From: a virus | Reading direction: 5' to 3' (one strand) | Length of the DNA: 30,883 bases | IMG/VR virus record: IMGVR_UViG_3300032304_002551 | Coordinates: 1 to 30,883 of that record | Shown: in pieces, positions 1 to 7,327 of the stretch | How positions within the stretch are numbered: the stretch's first letter is position 1 | How the letters are laid out: every line of letters begins with the position of its first letter | The notes under the pieces: generated by a model | Seen by the model: the letters and a program-made list of their open reading frames with translations, nothing else | Told to the model about the DNA's origin: nothing | Database searches by the model: none | Made by a program: the position numbers and the translations under genes

Positions 1-16
1 AAATAAAGTTAGAATT

Positions 17-757
17 GTGAAAGTCCTTGTATTCGGTGAATTGTGTCAAGATAAATTTATCTATGGTTACTCTAAGAGATTGAGTCCTGAAGCTCCTGTT
101 CCTGTATTTGTCCCTGAGAGAGTAGAAGTAAATCCGGGTATGGCTGGTAATGTTGTAGAGAACTTAAAATCAATTTGTTCTTGTGTTGTTAGATTATATT
201 CACAATCTTGTCAGATTACAAAAACAAGATATGTTGATGATAAATCAAATCATATGTTCCTTAGAGTTGATGAAGGTGAAGAAGGTGTCACCTCATTTCA
301 ATTGACAAATGAGATAGTTGAAGAAATAAAATCATCTGATATTGTAATTGTAAGTGATTATGATAAAGGATTTTTAACTACAAGTGATATTATTCAAATT
401 GGTAGATTATCAAAATTATCTATCATTGATGCTAAAAAAAAATTAAGCCGAGAGATTTTAGATACTTTCACTTTCCTTAAATTAAATGAAAGTGAGTTCA
501 AACATAATCAGGATTTAGTTCATGGATTTGAAGATAAATTACTTATAACACTTGGAATTCGAGGTTGTCAAAATGGTTCAGAAATCTACCCGGCTGTAAA
601 TCCAAAAGTAACTATGGATGTAAGTGGTGCTGGTGATACATTCACCGCTGCTTTTATATCAAAATACTTTATAACTAAAAATATTTCAGAATCTATCAAA
701 TTTGCTAACCAAATGGCATCAATTGTAGTATCAAAAAGAGGAGTTCAAACACCATGA
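17..757 (+). CDS. PfkB-family sugar kinase, HldE/RfaE kinase-domain-like (D-glycero-D-manno-heptose 7-phosphate kinase)
   Basis: A ribokinase/PfkB-family kinase. The start (VFGELCQDKFIYG, then RLSPEAPVPVF and NPGMAGNVVENL) matches the substrate-binding N-terminus of the heptose-7-phosphate kinase domain of HldE. The C-terminal DVSGAGDTFTAAF is the PfkB signature with the catalytic Asp and anion hole. At 246 aa it is shorter than the usual kinase domain of about 320 aa, and the cytidylyltransferase-like half of HldE is absent here. The expected role is phosphorylation of a heptose 7-phosphate on the way to ADP-heptose. The GTG start at 17 forms a GTGA overlap with a TGA in another frame, matching the ATGA overlaps at the next two junctions. 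The frame is open to the window edge, however, so a longer upstream start or a fusion cannot be excluded. Family is confident; substrate is inferred from the motif and the neighbouring epimerase. Confidence 0.8.
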   Translation: MKVLVFGELCQDKFIYGYSKRLSPEAPVPVFVPERVEVNPGMAGNVVENLKSICSCVVRLYSQSCQITKTRYVDDKSNHMFLRVDEGEEGVTSFQLTNEIVEEIKSSDIVIVSDYDKGFLTTSDIIQIGRLSKLSIIDAKKKLSREILDTFTFLKLNESEFKHNQDLVHGFEDKLLITLGIRGCQNGSEIYPAVNPKVTMDVSGAGDTFTAAFISKYFITKNISESIKFANQMASIVVSKRGVQTP

Positions 758-1563
758 GAAAAGTTATTATTACCGGAACAAAAGGTTTCATTGGTTCTAA
801 CCTTAAAAAAAAATTAGAATCAGATTTTGAAGTTATTGAAATCAATGAAGATATATTTGATAATCCTAATTGGAGAGATGAATTAGAATCAATTATTAGG
901 AAATCAGAAGCTCATGTTTTTTATCATGTTGGTGCTTGTTCAGATACATTGAATCAAGATGTTAATTATATGATGAAGTTGAATTTTGAATCAACTAAAA
1001 TAATATCTGATGTTTGTTTTGATATTGATCTTCCTTTAATTTATTCATCATCTGCTGCTGTTTATGGAATCGATGATAAATCTCCTTCAAATCTTTATGG
1101 TTGGTCAAAATGGATGGGTGAATGTTATGTTATCCAAAATGGTGGAATTGCTCTAAGATATTTCAATGTTTATGGACCAGGAGAAGAAAAGAAAGAAAGG
1201 ATGGCATCTGTGGCTTATCAAATGTTTCAGAAAAGTAAAAGAGATGAAGAAATCAAATTATTTCCTAATAAACCGAGCCGTGATTTTGTTTATGTTGGTG
1301 ATATTGTCTCGGCTAATATTTTTGCCTTTGAAAACTACTATGATTTACTGGGTAAGTGGTATGAAGTTGGAAGTGGTGAAAGTAGAACTTTTGAAGATGT
1401 TCTAAATATACTAGGTATTGATTTCGGATATCATTCAGAAGACTTGATACCTCAAGGTTATCAATTCTTTACAAAGAGTCAATCAATTAGATGGATGAAA
1501 GGTTGGCTTCCGGATTATAACTTAGAAAAAGGATTAAACAAATATAAAAACTATTTAATATGA
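754..1563 (+). CDS. hldD: NAD(P)-dependent sugar epimerase, ADP-L-glycero-D-manno-heptose 6-epimerase-like (HldD)
   Basis: An extended short-chain dehydrogenase/epimerase. It has the Rossmann GxxGxxG at residues 8-14 (GTKGFIG), the active-site YxxxK at Y115/K119 (YGWSK), and an upstream Ser-rich strand (YSSSAAVYG). GACSDT, RYFNVYGPGE and SRDFVYVGDI are characteristic of HldD-type heptose epimerases rather than of generic GalE proteins. At 269 aa it is shorter than cellular HldD (about 310 aa). It overlaps the kinase by ATGA, so the two are probably translationally coupled and act in one pathway: kinase, then (missing) phosphatase and adenylyltransferase, then epimerase. The product would be ADP-L-glycero-D-manno-heptose. 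Isomerase, phosphatase and nucleotidyltransferase genes are not in the window; they may be upstream or supplied by the host. Confidence 0.8.
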   Translation: MRKVIITGTKGFIGSNLKKKLESDFEVIEINEDIFDNPNWRDELESIIRKSEAHVFYHVGACSDTLNQDVNYMMKLNFESTKIISDVCFDIDLPLIYSSSAAVYGIDDKSPSNLYGWSKWMGECYVIQNGGIALRYFNVYGPGEEKKERMASVAYQMFQKSKRDEEIKLFPNKPSRDFVYVGDIVSANIFAFENYYDLLGKWYEVGSGESRTFEDVLNILGIDFGYHSEDLIPQGYQFFTKSQSIRWMKGWLPDYNLEKGLNKYKNYLI

Positions 1564-1832
1564 AAAGAGAAGATTTAGAATTTTTTGAGAATTTAGTTGG
1601 TAAAGAAAATCTTGATGGTGGATTTGGTCGTCAGTATAACTTATTCGCAATGGAACAAGCTATAGTAATAGCTGAGGAACTTCAAACCAAAGAGGCTATT
1701 ATTGAGTTTAAAGATAAAAGTTGGGATGAACAAAAAAGTTTAGTTCCAGGTTTAGATGATGGACATTCTGGAAATACTTTTGGTATGGCTGTTAGATTTG
1801 CGATAGCTTATTTACCAGAGATGAGAGAATAG
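1560..1832 (+). CDS. Small protein of unknown function, coupled to the epimerase gene
   Basis: A 90-aa mostly helical, acidic protein (MKREDLEFFENLVG start, SGNTFGMAVRFAIAYLPEM near the end). No catalytic motif, signal peptide or membrane segment is visible. Its ATG overlaps the epimerase stop as ATGA, so it is the third member of the coupled cluster. It could be an accessory to the sugar pathway, but phage gene order often mixes functions and no role can be assigned. About 85 bases with no gene follow before the helicase gene. Confidence 0.7.
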   Translation: MKREDLEFFENLVGKENLDGGFGRQYNLFAMEQAIVIAEELQTKEAIIEFKDKSWDEQKSLVPGLDDGHSGNTFGMAVRFAIAYLPEMRE

Positions 1833-1905
1833 ATTCAGTTATTAATTAATATCGTAAAATCTCCTTATCTTCACACTTTATATATTAAACTAAAATCTTA
1901 AATAG

Positions 1906-1912
1906 TATATAA
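1906..1912 (+). promoter_or_regulatory. TATATAA box before the split helicase gene
   Basis: TATATAA ends 5 nt before the ATG at 1918. It belongs to a recurrent AATATATA-type box seen at many starts here. It resembles the T4 late-promoter core (TATAAATA), but its closeness to the ATG would make a transcript nearly leaderless. Confidence 0.3.
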
Positions 1913-1917
1913 TTCCT

Positions 1918-2763
1918 ATGTCATTAAAAACCGATTTAGAAAAATATAATCCTCGTAAAGACCAAACTAACTGTATTGACTTTATCGATACTGAATACCG
2001 TAAAAATAAAGAAAATAAATTCTTCTTACTTAACTTACCCCCTGGTGTTGGAAAATCTCATCTTTCTCTTATGATTGGTAATTGGTATTTGAAAAATGTC
2101 CATGGTGGTGCTAAAATTGATATAATAACTTCTGGAAAACTATTACAGGATCAATATTCAAAAACATATGAGTCGATTAATGATTTAAAGGGTAAAGAAA
2201 ACTATTCTTGCTCTCAATATGCTTGTTCATGTGCTCAAGGTGCTGAGTTTAACCGTTTAAATAAGACTTCTTGTGAATCTTGTCCTCATTCTGGAGCTCG
2301 TGAGGGTTTTATATCAGGTAAAATATCTTTAACTAACTTTTATCTTTATATACTCTACGCTCTTTATATGCCAAAATCCTTAGAAGTAAGGGGTGCTAAT
2401 GTTTTAATTGTTGATGAGTGTTTGCACCCTGATACTCAAATATTAATGTCTGATGGGATCACTAAAAAAATAAAAGATGTTGATGTTGGGGATAATGTTG
2501 TTACAGTAAATGAAGTTACTGGAGAACTAGAAAATAAACCCGTAGTTAAATTACACAGCAATTTAAATAAAGGCTCTCAAATGTACGAAATTGAAATGGA
2601 TAATGGAGATATTATTAAAATAACAGGCAATCATAAAGTTAAATTATTAAATGGTGATTGGAAGAAAGTGCAAGATTTAGATGGGACAGAGGAAATTTTA
2701 TATATAAATGAAAAATTAGAACTCCATGAATTTGACAATAGAGGAAAAGAACAGTATATATGA
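1918..2763 (+). CDS. XPD/DinG-like Fe-S DNA helicase, N-terminal part, ending in an N-intein
   Basis: Residues 1-167 are the N-terminal half of a superfamily 2 helicase of the Rad3/XPD/DinG group. Walker A is seen as LPPGVGKSHLSL. A Cys cluster (YSCSQYACSC then SCESCP) sits where XPD/DinG proteins carry their 4Fe-4S cluster, followed by LTNFYLY. The sequence reads VLIVDE up to residue 167. Cys168 then starts an intein (CLHPDTQILMSDG). The DECH box is completed only in the C-terminal gene at 3588 (CHEFDD). The two exteins would give about 556 aa, a sensible size. The box TATATAA lies just before the ATG at 1918. The likely role is DNA repair or recombination-type unwinding; exact function is inferred from the family. 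Confidence 0.85.
   Translation: MSLKTDLEKYNPRKDQTNCIDFIDTEYRKNKENKFFLLNLPPGVGKSHLSLMIGNWYLKNVHGGAKIDIITSGKLLQDQYSKTYESINDLKGKENYSCSQYACSCAQGAEFNRLNKTSCESCPHSGAREGFISGKISLTNFYLYILYALYMPKSLEVRGANVLIVDECLHPDTQILMSDGITKKIKDVDVGDNVVTVNEVTGELENKPVVKLHSNLNKGSQMYEIEMDNGDIIKITGNHKVKLLNGDWKKVQDLDGTEEILYINEKLELHEFDNRGKEQYI
2419..2763 (+). other. Split intein, N-fragment (114 aa) in the helicase DECH box
   Basis: Starts with Cys1 (helicase codon 168) and contains block A (CLHPDTQILMSDG, then VDVGDNVVTVN) and block B (GDIIKITGNHKVKLL with the TxxH-type His). It ends at the stop at 2761. This is the canonical split position used by most natural split inteins. The matching C-fragment is at 3588-3692. Confidence 0.85.
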
Positions 2764-3607
2764 TTATTTATCTATGAATAAAGATAAATTCATCTATAAA
2801 AAAGATAGAAAAAGTGGAATATTATCAATGAATGACATTATAAGTGAGTTAATTATGGGTGTTGAATTTAATTCCTTTGAGGAATGTTTTAATATTTTAA
2901 CTGAACATTGGGAGAAAAAATGTAAAAATGACAAGTGTGATAATGATCGAAAGATCATTAGTTTGTTTCCTGACCGACAAGATTTTAATTTGGTTGCAAA
3001 AAAATATGGGATTTTTAAATTTTGCAATAATATTGAATGTAACTATGATTCTATATCAAGAAGACAAACTGGTGAAAATAATACATCACATAGAATGTCT
3101 GAAGAGACATTCAAAATGATGTGTAAGAAAAATTCTATAAAGATGAAGGAGAAAATAAAGAATGGTGAGTTTATTCCTAATATTACAAATAGCTGGGCAA
3201 AGTCAAGGTGTGAGTTATCTTTTATTAGAGGATCAGAGACTATTAATATGAAAACAAGATCAACTTGGGATGCTTACTTTCAATTGTTTAATAAGGAATT
3301 TTTATATGAGAAAATTATTATTCCATATAAACACAATGGTGAGTATCATAATTATATCGTGGATTTTGTTGATGTGTCTAATAAAATTTTATATGAAATT
3401 AAACCAAATTCAACATATAATAATTCAGTCAATATATCTAAATATAAATTTGCCAAAAGATGGTGTAAAATTAATGGGTATAAGTATGTTGTTGTTAAAA
3501 ACAATTGGTTTAAAAAAAATTATAATCCTGATTTATTAATAGGACAACCATCAGAGGAGAAAATGAAGAGAAATTTAAAACAATTTTATGAAAATAAAAA
3601 GCATTAA
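2726..3607 (+). CDS. Homing endonuclease with PD-(D/E)XK-like nuclease domain, inside the split helicase
   Basis: A 293-aa protein in a third reading frame between the helicase halves. The C-terminal third carries a PD-(D/E)XK-like core: RSTWDAYF, YEKIIIPY, the metal-binding Asp in YIVDFVD, then YEIKP as the ExK half-motif. This layout is common in phage-encoded homing nucleases. Upstream RMSEETFKMMCKKNS resembles a NUMOD-type DNA-binding helix. The ORF overlaps the N-intein by 38 bases and the C-intein gene by 20. An internal ATG at 2774, 13 nt after a TATATA box, avoids the first overlap and may be the true start. It would cut intein-less alleles and so spread the whole insertion. Confidence 0.75.
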   Translation: MNLTIEEKNSIYDYLSMNKDKFIYKKDRKSGILSMNDIISELIMGVEFNSFEECFNILTEHWEKKCKNDKCDNDRKIISLFPDRQDFNLVAKKYGIFKFCNNIECNYDSISRRQTGENNTSHRMSEETFKMMCKKNSIKMKEKIKNGEFIPNITNSWAKSRCELSFIRGSETINMKTRSTWDAYFQLFNKEFLYEKIIIPYKHNGEYHNYIVDFVDVSNKILYEIKPNSTYNNSVNISKYKFAKRWCKINGYKYVVVKNNWFKKNYNPDLLIGQPSEEKMKRNLKQFYENKKH

Positions 3608-3692
3608 GAAAATAGATTATAAGGACGATGTTTATAATCTTCATGTGCAGGATAATCATAATTATTTTGCAAATAATCATTGTGTGAGTAAT
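3588..3692 (+). other. Split intein, C-fragment (35 aa)
   Basis: Block F reads DDVYNLHVQDNHNYFANN and block G ends HCVSN, followed by extein +1 Cys. The terminal Asn and +1 Cys needed for the last steps are present. The usual penultimate His is replaced by Ser, with a His four positions before the Asn. Confidence 0.8.
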
Positions 3693-4862
3693 TGTCATGA
3701 GTTCGACGATGTTATGTCAGACTTCATCACAATCAAAATAACAGAAACTCTTGTTAAGAGATTGAAATTTTCAAATGAAGATGAAATCATAAAGAAACTT
3801 AAAAAAGTGACATCAATCACAAGTTATATAGAGTTTTTATCCTATTTACAAGGTGAAGTTGCATCCACAATTGCTGATATTGAAAAATCACTTGGTTCGC
3901 AAAGAAGAAATCCTAAGATGGACAAACGGGATAATAAATTATCTAAACTCTTTGGAACTAAGAATGCTGATACTAAGTTGATGCAAGTCATAACTGACCT
4001 TCTTCAATATCAATCTAAAATTGAAATTTTCTTAAAAGAGTATAAGGATAATCCAAATAATTGGGTTCTTGAATCTAATTATAATGAGAAAACTAAACAA
4101 AAAGAGTTATCATTAGAACCGATTTGGGCTTTTGATTATCTTGATAAGTATGTTTTTTCTAACTATGATATGGTTTTTCTAATGTCTGGAACTATTTTAG
4201 ATAAGAACTTATTTTGTCAATTAAATGGCCTTGATGTAACTAAGGCAGTTTATTATTCGATAGATTCACCTTTTCCGGTTCAAAATCGTCCAATATTTTA
4301 TATGCCTTTGGGTAAGATGTCATATACTAAGAAGGAGGAAACCTTTAAACAATATGTTCCTTATATTCAAAAGATTTTGAATAAATATCCTGATAAGAAA
4401 GGTATAGTTCATACTAATTCTTTTGAATTGGCTTCTTGGTTTAGTCGGGATGTCAAGGATCCTCGATTAGTTTATCATGATTCGTCTAATAAAGATGAAG
4501 TTCTACAAGAACATTTTGGCACTGAAAAACCTACTGTACTTGTCTCCCCTTCGATGGATACGGGGGTTTCATTCGATGATGATAAGGCGAGATTTCAAGT
4601 GATTGCTAAGATTCCTTATCCATCATTAGCTTCACAAAAGAATAAATTAAGGCAGAAGAATAATCCTGAATGGTATTTTTGGAAAACGGTTTCGGGTTTG
4701 ATTCAAATGACTGGAAGAGCGGTTCGTAGTAATCAAGATTTTGCTGACACGATTATTATTGATGGTTCTTTTTCTGACCTTTTAAGACATTCAGGACACT
4801 TATTTCCTCATTGGTTTCAAGAGGCGATTAAGAAAGTCGAAATTAAGCAAAAAGTTAAATAG
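3588..4862 (+). CDS. C-intein plus C-terminal part of the XPD/DinG-like helicase
   Basis: Residues 1-35 are a C-intein. Cys36 onward resumes the helicase with CHEFDDVMSD, completing DECH. Later helicase motifs follow in order: VFLMSGTILDKNLF (SATL-like motif), KKGIVHTNSFELASWF, VSPSMDTGVSF (motif V region) and GLIQMTGRAVRS (motif VI with the arginine finger). This gives 389 extein residues. The gene overlaps the endonuclease by 20 nt. It ends at a strong bidirectional terminator. On its own this fragment lacks Walker A and the Fe-S domain, so function requires trans-splicing or association with the 1918 product. Confidence 0.85.
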   Translation: MKIKSIKKIDYKDDVYNLHVQDNHNYFANNHCVSNCHEFDDVMSDFITIKITETLVKRLKFSNEDEIIKKLKKVTSITSYIEFLSYLQGEVASTIADIEKSLGSQRRNPKMDKRDNKLSKLFGTKNADTKLMQVITDLLQYQSKIEIFLKEYKDNPNNWVLESNYNEKTKQKELSLEPIWAFDYLDKYVFSNYDMVFLMSGTILDKNLFCQLNGLDVTKAVYYSIDSPFPVQNRPIFYMPLGKMSYTKKEETFKQYVPYIQKILNKYPDKKGIVHTNSFELASWFSRDVKDPRLVYHDSSNKDEVLQEHFGTEKPTVLVSPSMDTGVSFDDDKARFQVIAKIPYPSLASQKNKLRQKNNPEWYFWKTVSGLIQMTGRAVRSNQDFADTIIIDGSFSDLLRHSGHLFPHWFQEAIKKVEIKQKVK

Positions 4863-4906
4863 TTCTTGGAAACCACTATTATCTAATATATTTCATACTT
4901 TAAAAT

Positions 4907-4935
4907 AAAAAACCACTTTTTCAAGTGGTTTTTTT
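4907..4935. terminator. Bidirectional rho-independent terminator
   Basis: CCACTT (4913-4918) pairs with AAGTGG (4923-4928) around a TTTC loop, flanked by six A on the left and seven T on the right. It can stop transcription of the helicase (+) and of the minus-strand gene at 5026-5373. Confidence 0.85.
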
Positions 4936-5025
4936 ATTATTTCTTATACCTAAAATTTATACTCTTAGCTTGCTTGACCGATTTTTTCATTTTCTTGCCA
5001 ATTTATTTTTAAAAATTGTTCAAAA

Positions 5026-5373
5026 TTATTTCTTTTTTGCTTCTTTAGCTGCTTTCTTCATTGATTCTTTCTTATCACCATCTTTATCTAAATCCAAAAA
5101 ATCAGGTTTAGCTTTTCCTTTTGCAGTTGATTTTGTTCCAGCGCCTTTCTTTTTCTTATCTAAGTAAGCTTTAAGACCAGCAGGTAATTTTTTCTTTTCA
5201 AGAGTTACTTCTGATTCATAACCTTCTTCTTCCTCTTCTTCATGAGCCATTGTTCCACATTCTTCGTCTTCTTCACAAACTTCTTCATCTTGATCCATCA
5301 TCATGTCATAAGCTGTTGGTTTTAATTCCATTTCTTCAGCTTCAAAGTTTTCAAATTTTTTAAGGTATTTCAT
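5026..5373 (-). CDS. Acidic/basic low-complexity phage protein with DxDxDG motif
   Basis: 115 aa in three parts. First is a short aromatic leader (MKYLKKFENFEAEE). Next comes a very acidic stretch (DQDEEVCEEDEECG, then EEEEEEGYESE). Last is a Lys/Ala-rich basic tail containing DLDKDGDKKE. The DxDxDG segment recalls a calcium-binding loop, but the hydrophobic residue and final Glu of a true EF-hand are absent. The leader resembles those of several other proteins here and of T4 internal proteins carried in the capsid. The charged composition would fit a head or scaffold-associated protein. That role is inference and no enzyme motif is visible. It is convergent with the helicase and shares its terminator. 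Confidence 0.65.
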   Translation of the reverse strand: MKYLKKFENFEAEEMELKPTAYDMMMDQDEEVCEEDEECGTMAHEEEEEEGYESEVTLEKKKLPAGLKAYLDKKKKGAGTKSTAKGKAKPDFLDLDKDGDKKESMKKAAKEAKKK

Positions 5374-5429
5374 AATATCGATTTATTTTTAATTATATAT
5401 TATAGTCATAAAGTGATTTTTCTACTTTT

Positions 5430-5438
5430 TATATATAA
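5430..5438 (+). promoter_or_regulatory. TATATATAA box before the 5440 gene
   Basis: The box ends directly before the paired ATGs at 5440 and 5443. It supports a start there rather than at the GTG at 5413, which would place a non-coding-like leader (IFLLFIY) on the protein. Confidence 0.3.
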
Positions 5439-5439
5439 T

Positions 5440-6453
5440 ATGATGAAAATTAAAAATTATTTTCAATTTCTTTTAGAAAATCAAAAAGAATCAGAGCTAA
5501 CTGTACCTTTACAATTCAGTAAAAGGTTCTTAGATGTTTTAGGTAATCCTGGATTTGGTATTATCTCACCGATTAAAGACGCTTTTATAGATCTTAGATT
5601 GACACCTCAACAACTTTCTTTAGTTGATATTGGTAAGGAACCTGATACAGCTACTTTTACAACTGTTCAGAAGTTATCTACACATTTCAAAACAACTGAC
5701 CAATCTATGTTAAATACTTTAATCAAACCACTAACTCGCGAAGATGCTCTTGTTTATCACATAAACAGAGTTGAAATAAGAATTGGTAGATTAATTAAAA
5801 AACTTTTTCACGATACATTTAGTGATGTCGAAATAGAAAAATTTGTTAATCAGTATAAGTCAATTTTAGACCAAACTGCATTAGATTTTGAATTGTGGAG
5901 AGGTGTTGATATTGGAAGAGGATATGTTTCCTCTAATTATACTTTTACTGGATCAAGTTCAAATGCACTTATGAATTCTTGTATGAATGATTGTACAGAC
6001 TGGATTGATTTTTATATGGGTTGTCCAGTACAATTACTTGTTCTATTAAATGAAGAAGGACACATTTTTGGTCGGGCTCTTATTTGGGAGATAGGGAAAG
6101 GAAAATTTTTGATGGATAGAGTTTATGTTTCTTTTGACAGAGATTATTTTAAATTCATTGATTATGCTAAGTCAAATGGATGGTGGTGGAAAGCTGAGAA
6201 TAAATCAGGAGCATCTATTCCTTATACAAATGGTAAAGTGACCGATTGGTTTCCAGTTGAAATAAAATTAAATTTTGATTTTGATGAATATAAGGATTGG
6301 GGAATACCTTATTTAGATACATTTTCATATTGTCAGGAGGATAAATTGACAAATTATATACCAAAAGATGGTACTTATTACATTTTAACATCAACTGATG
6401 GTGTGTATGATACTAATAATGTGAAAAGTGTAGATTTTGAAGAGATAAATTAA
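5440..6453 (+). CDS. Conserved phage-type protein of unknown function (SCM...RALIW type)
   Basis: 337 aa from the ATG at 5440; 5443 is equally possible. The frame is open back to a GTG at 5413, but the TATATA box and the leader MKIKNYFQFLLENQ favour the later start. Notable segments are ELWRGVDIGRGY, SSSNALMNSCMNDCTDW, VQLLVLLNEEGHIFGRALIW and FLMDRVYV. Together they look like a compact domain with conserved Cys, Arg and Trp residues. I have the impression of similar proteins in other large phages but no known activity. The leader groups it with other possible capsid-targeted proteins in this window. It is followed at 11 nt by a membrane protein gene. Confidence 0.65.
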   Translation: MMKIKNYFQFLLENQKESELTVPLQFSKRFLDVLGNPGFGIISPIKDAFIDLRLTPQQLSLVDIGKEPDTATFTTVQKLSTHFKTTDQSMLNTLIKPLTREDALVYHINRVEIRIGRLIKKLFHDTFSDVEIEKFVNQYKSILDQTALDFELWRGVDIGRGYVSSNYTFTGSSSNALMNSCMNDCTDWIDFYMGCPVQLLVLLNEEGHIFGRALIWEIGKGKFLMDRVYVSFDRDYFKFIDYAKSNGWWWKAENKSGASIPYTNGKVTDWFPVEIKLNFDFDEYKDWGIPYLDTFSYCQEDKLTNYIPKDGTYYILTSTDGVYDTNNVKSVDFEEIN

Positions 6454-6459
6454 TATATA
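6451..6459 (+). promoter_or_regulatory. TAATATATA box overlapping a stop codon
   Basis: TAATATATA begins with the TAA stop of the preceding gene and ends 4 nt before the ATG at 6464. Confidence 0.35.
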
Positions 6460-6463
6460 GTGT

Positions 6464-7276
6464 ATGTCAAAGATTTTAAGGTATAAAGATTATAGTCTAT
6501 CAGAAGAAAGGGCACTTGAGTTAATTCAAAATATATGTAATCCTCAAATGAATGAATCTAAATTAGGAGATGATTTTAAATCAATTGCTTCGAAGTTATC
6601 TAAAGATATAAAATTTAATTTTGTACTTATTGCTACTTTTGGTACCGGAATTAAATTAATGTTGCCAGTTGTGAATAGTTTTATTAAAAATGGAACATTC
6701 AACTTTGAATTAAATCAGGAAAATCTAATACTTTTGACAATAACCATAGTTGCTATTTTTTATTTAGAGGAAACTGCAAATAAAGCGGGAGATGAGTTAA
6801 ATGCTGATGGTGAAAAGAGTATAGTAACTAAGAAAGACGCACAAACTTTGTTAGAAGAGCTAAAGATGAGAGGTATAGGACAGGGAATAGTAAAGAAATT
6901 TGTTGCAGCTTTTGGTTCGATTAGTAAATTTTTCAAGATGTTGTTCCGTGGAACTCCTTATGTTATCAATGGTCTTTTAGATATGTTTGGATATGCTTCA
7001 CTTATGGTTCCATGCATGAATGCACTTTCATCTTTCATTGGAAAGTATGATATGACTATTGAGACTATTTCGACCAACTTACTAAGTCTGGGAGTTGGAG
7101 TAGGTGCTCTTTTAGCTAAACAAGGAGTTTCTTGGTTAGTAAAAAGTATTAGTAAAGGATTAGGTATAAAGAAGTTAGGAAAAGATTTAGAAAAACCGAT
7201 AGAGGTGAGGCCTTTTGATATCATTGATGTTGAGACAGATAATCTAGAAAGAACGAAGTTAATTAAAGAGCAATAA
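6464..7276 (+). CDS. Predicted membrane protein of unknown function
   Basis: 270 aa with the leader MSKILRYKDYSLSEE and about four hydrophobic segments: FNFVLIATFGTGIKLMLPVV, NLILLTITIVAIFYL, FGYASLMVPCMNALSSFI and LLSLGVGVGALLAKQGVSWL. Between the second and third is a charged helix (KKDAQTLLEELKMRG). The C-terminus is hydrophilic and acidic. The aromatic leader resembles those of the neighbouring gene at 5440 and others, so virion association is possible. A role in the host inner membrane fits the topology equally well. No family is recognised. Confidence 0.65.
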   Translation: MSKILRYKDYSLSEERALELIQNICNPQMNESKLGDDFKSIASKLSKDIKFNFVLIATFGTGIKLMLPVVNSFIKNGTFNFELNQENLILLTITIVAIFYLEETANKAGDELNADGEKSIVTKKDAQTLLEELKMRGIGQGIVKKFVAAFGSISKFFKMLFRGTPYVINGLLDMFGYASLMVPCMNALSSFIGKYDMTIETISTNLLSLGVGVGALLAKQGVSWLVKSISKGLGIKKLGKDLEKPIEVRPFDIIDVETDNLERTKLIKEQ

Positions 7277-7327
7277 GTGTTTAAATGTAGTAATTTTAAT
7301 TAAACAAGATTATCAATAAAATGTATA

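Noticed and set aside
1918-4862. Sequencing frameshifts as the cause of the broken helicase
   Set aside because: Clear intein splice motifs flank the break on both sides and a full nuclease ORF lies between. The same arrangement recurs in gp41.
4925-5167. An 80-aa plus-strand ORF rich in Phe and Leu
   Set aside because: It is the antisense shadow of the Lys/Glu-rich gene at 5026-5373.
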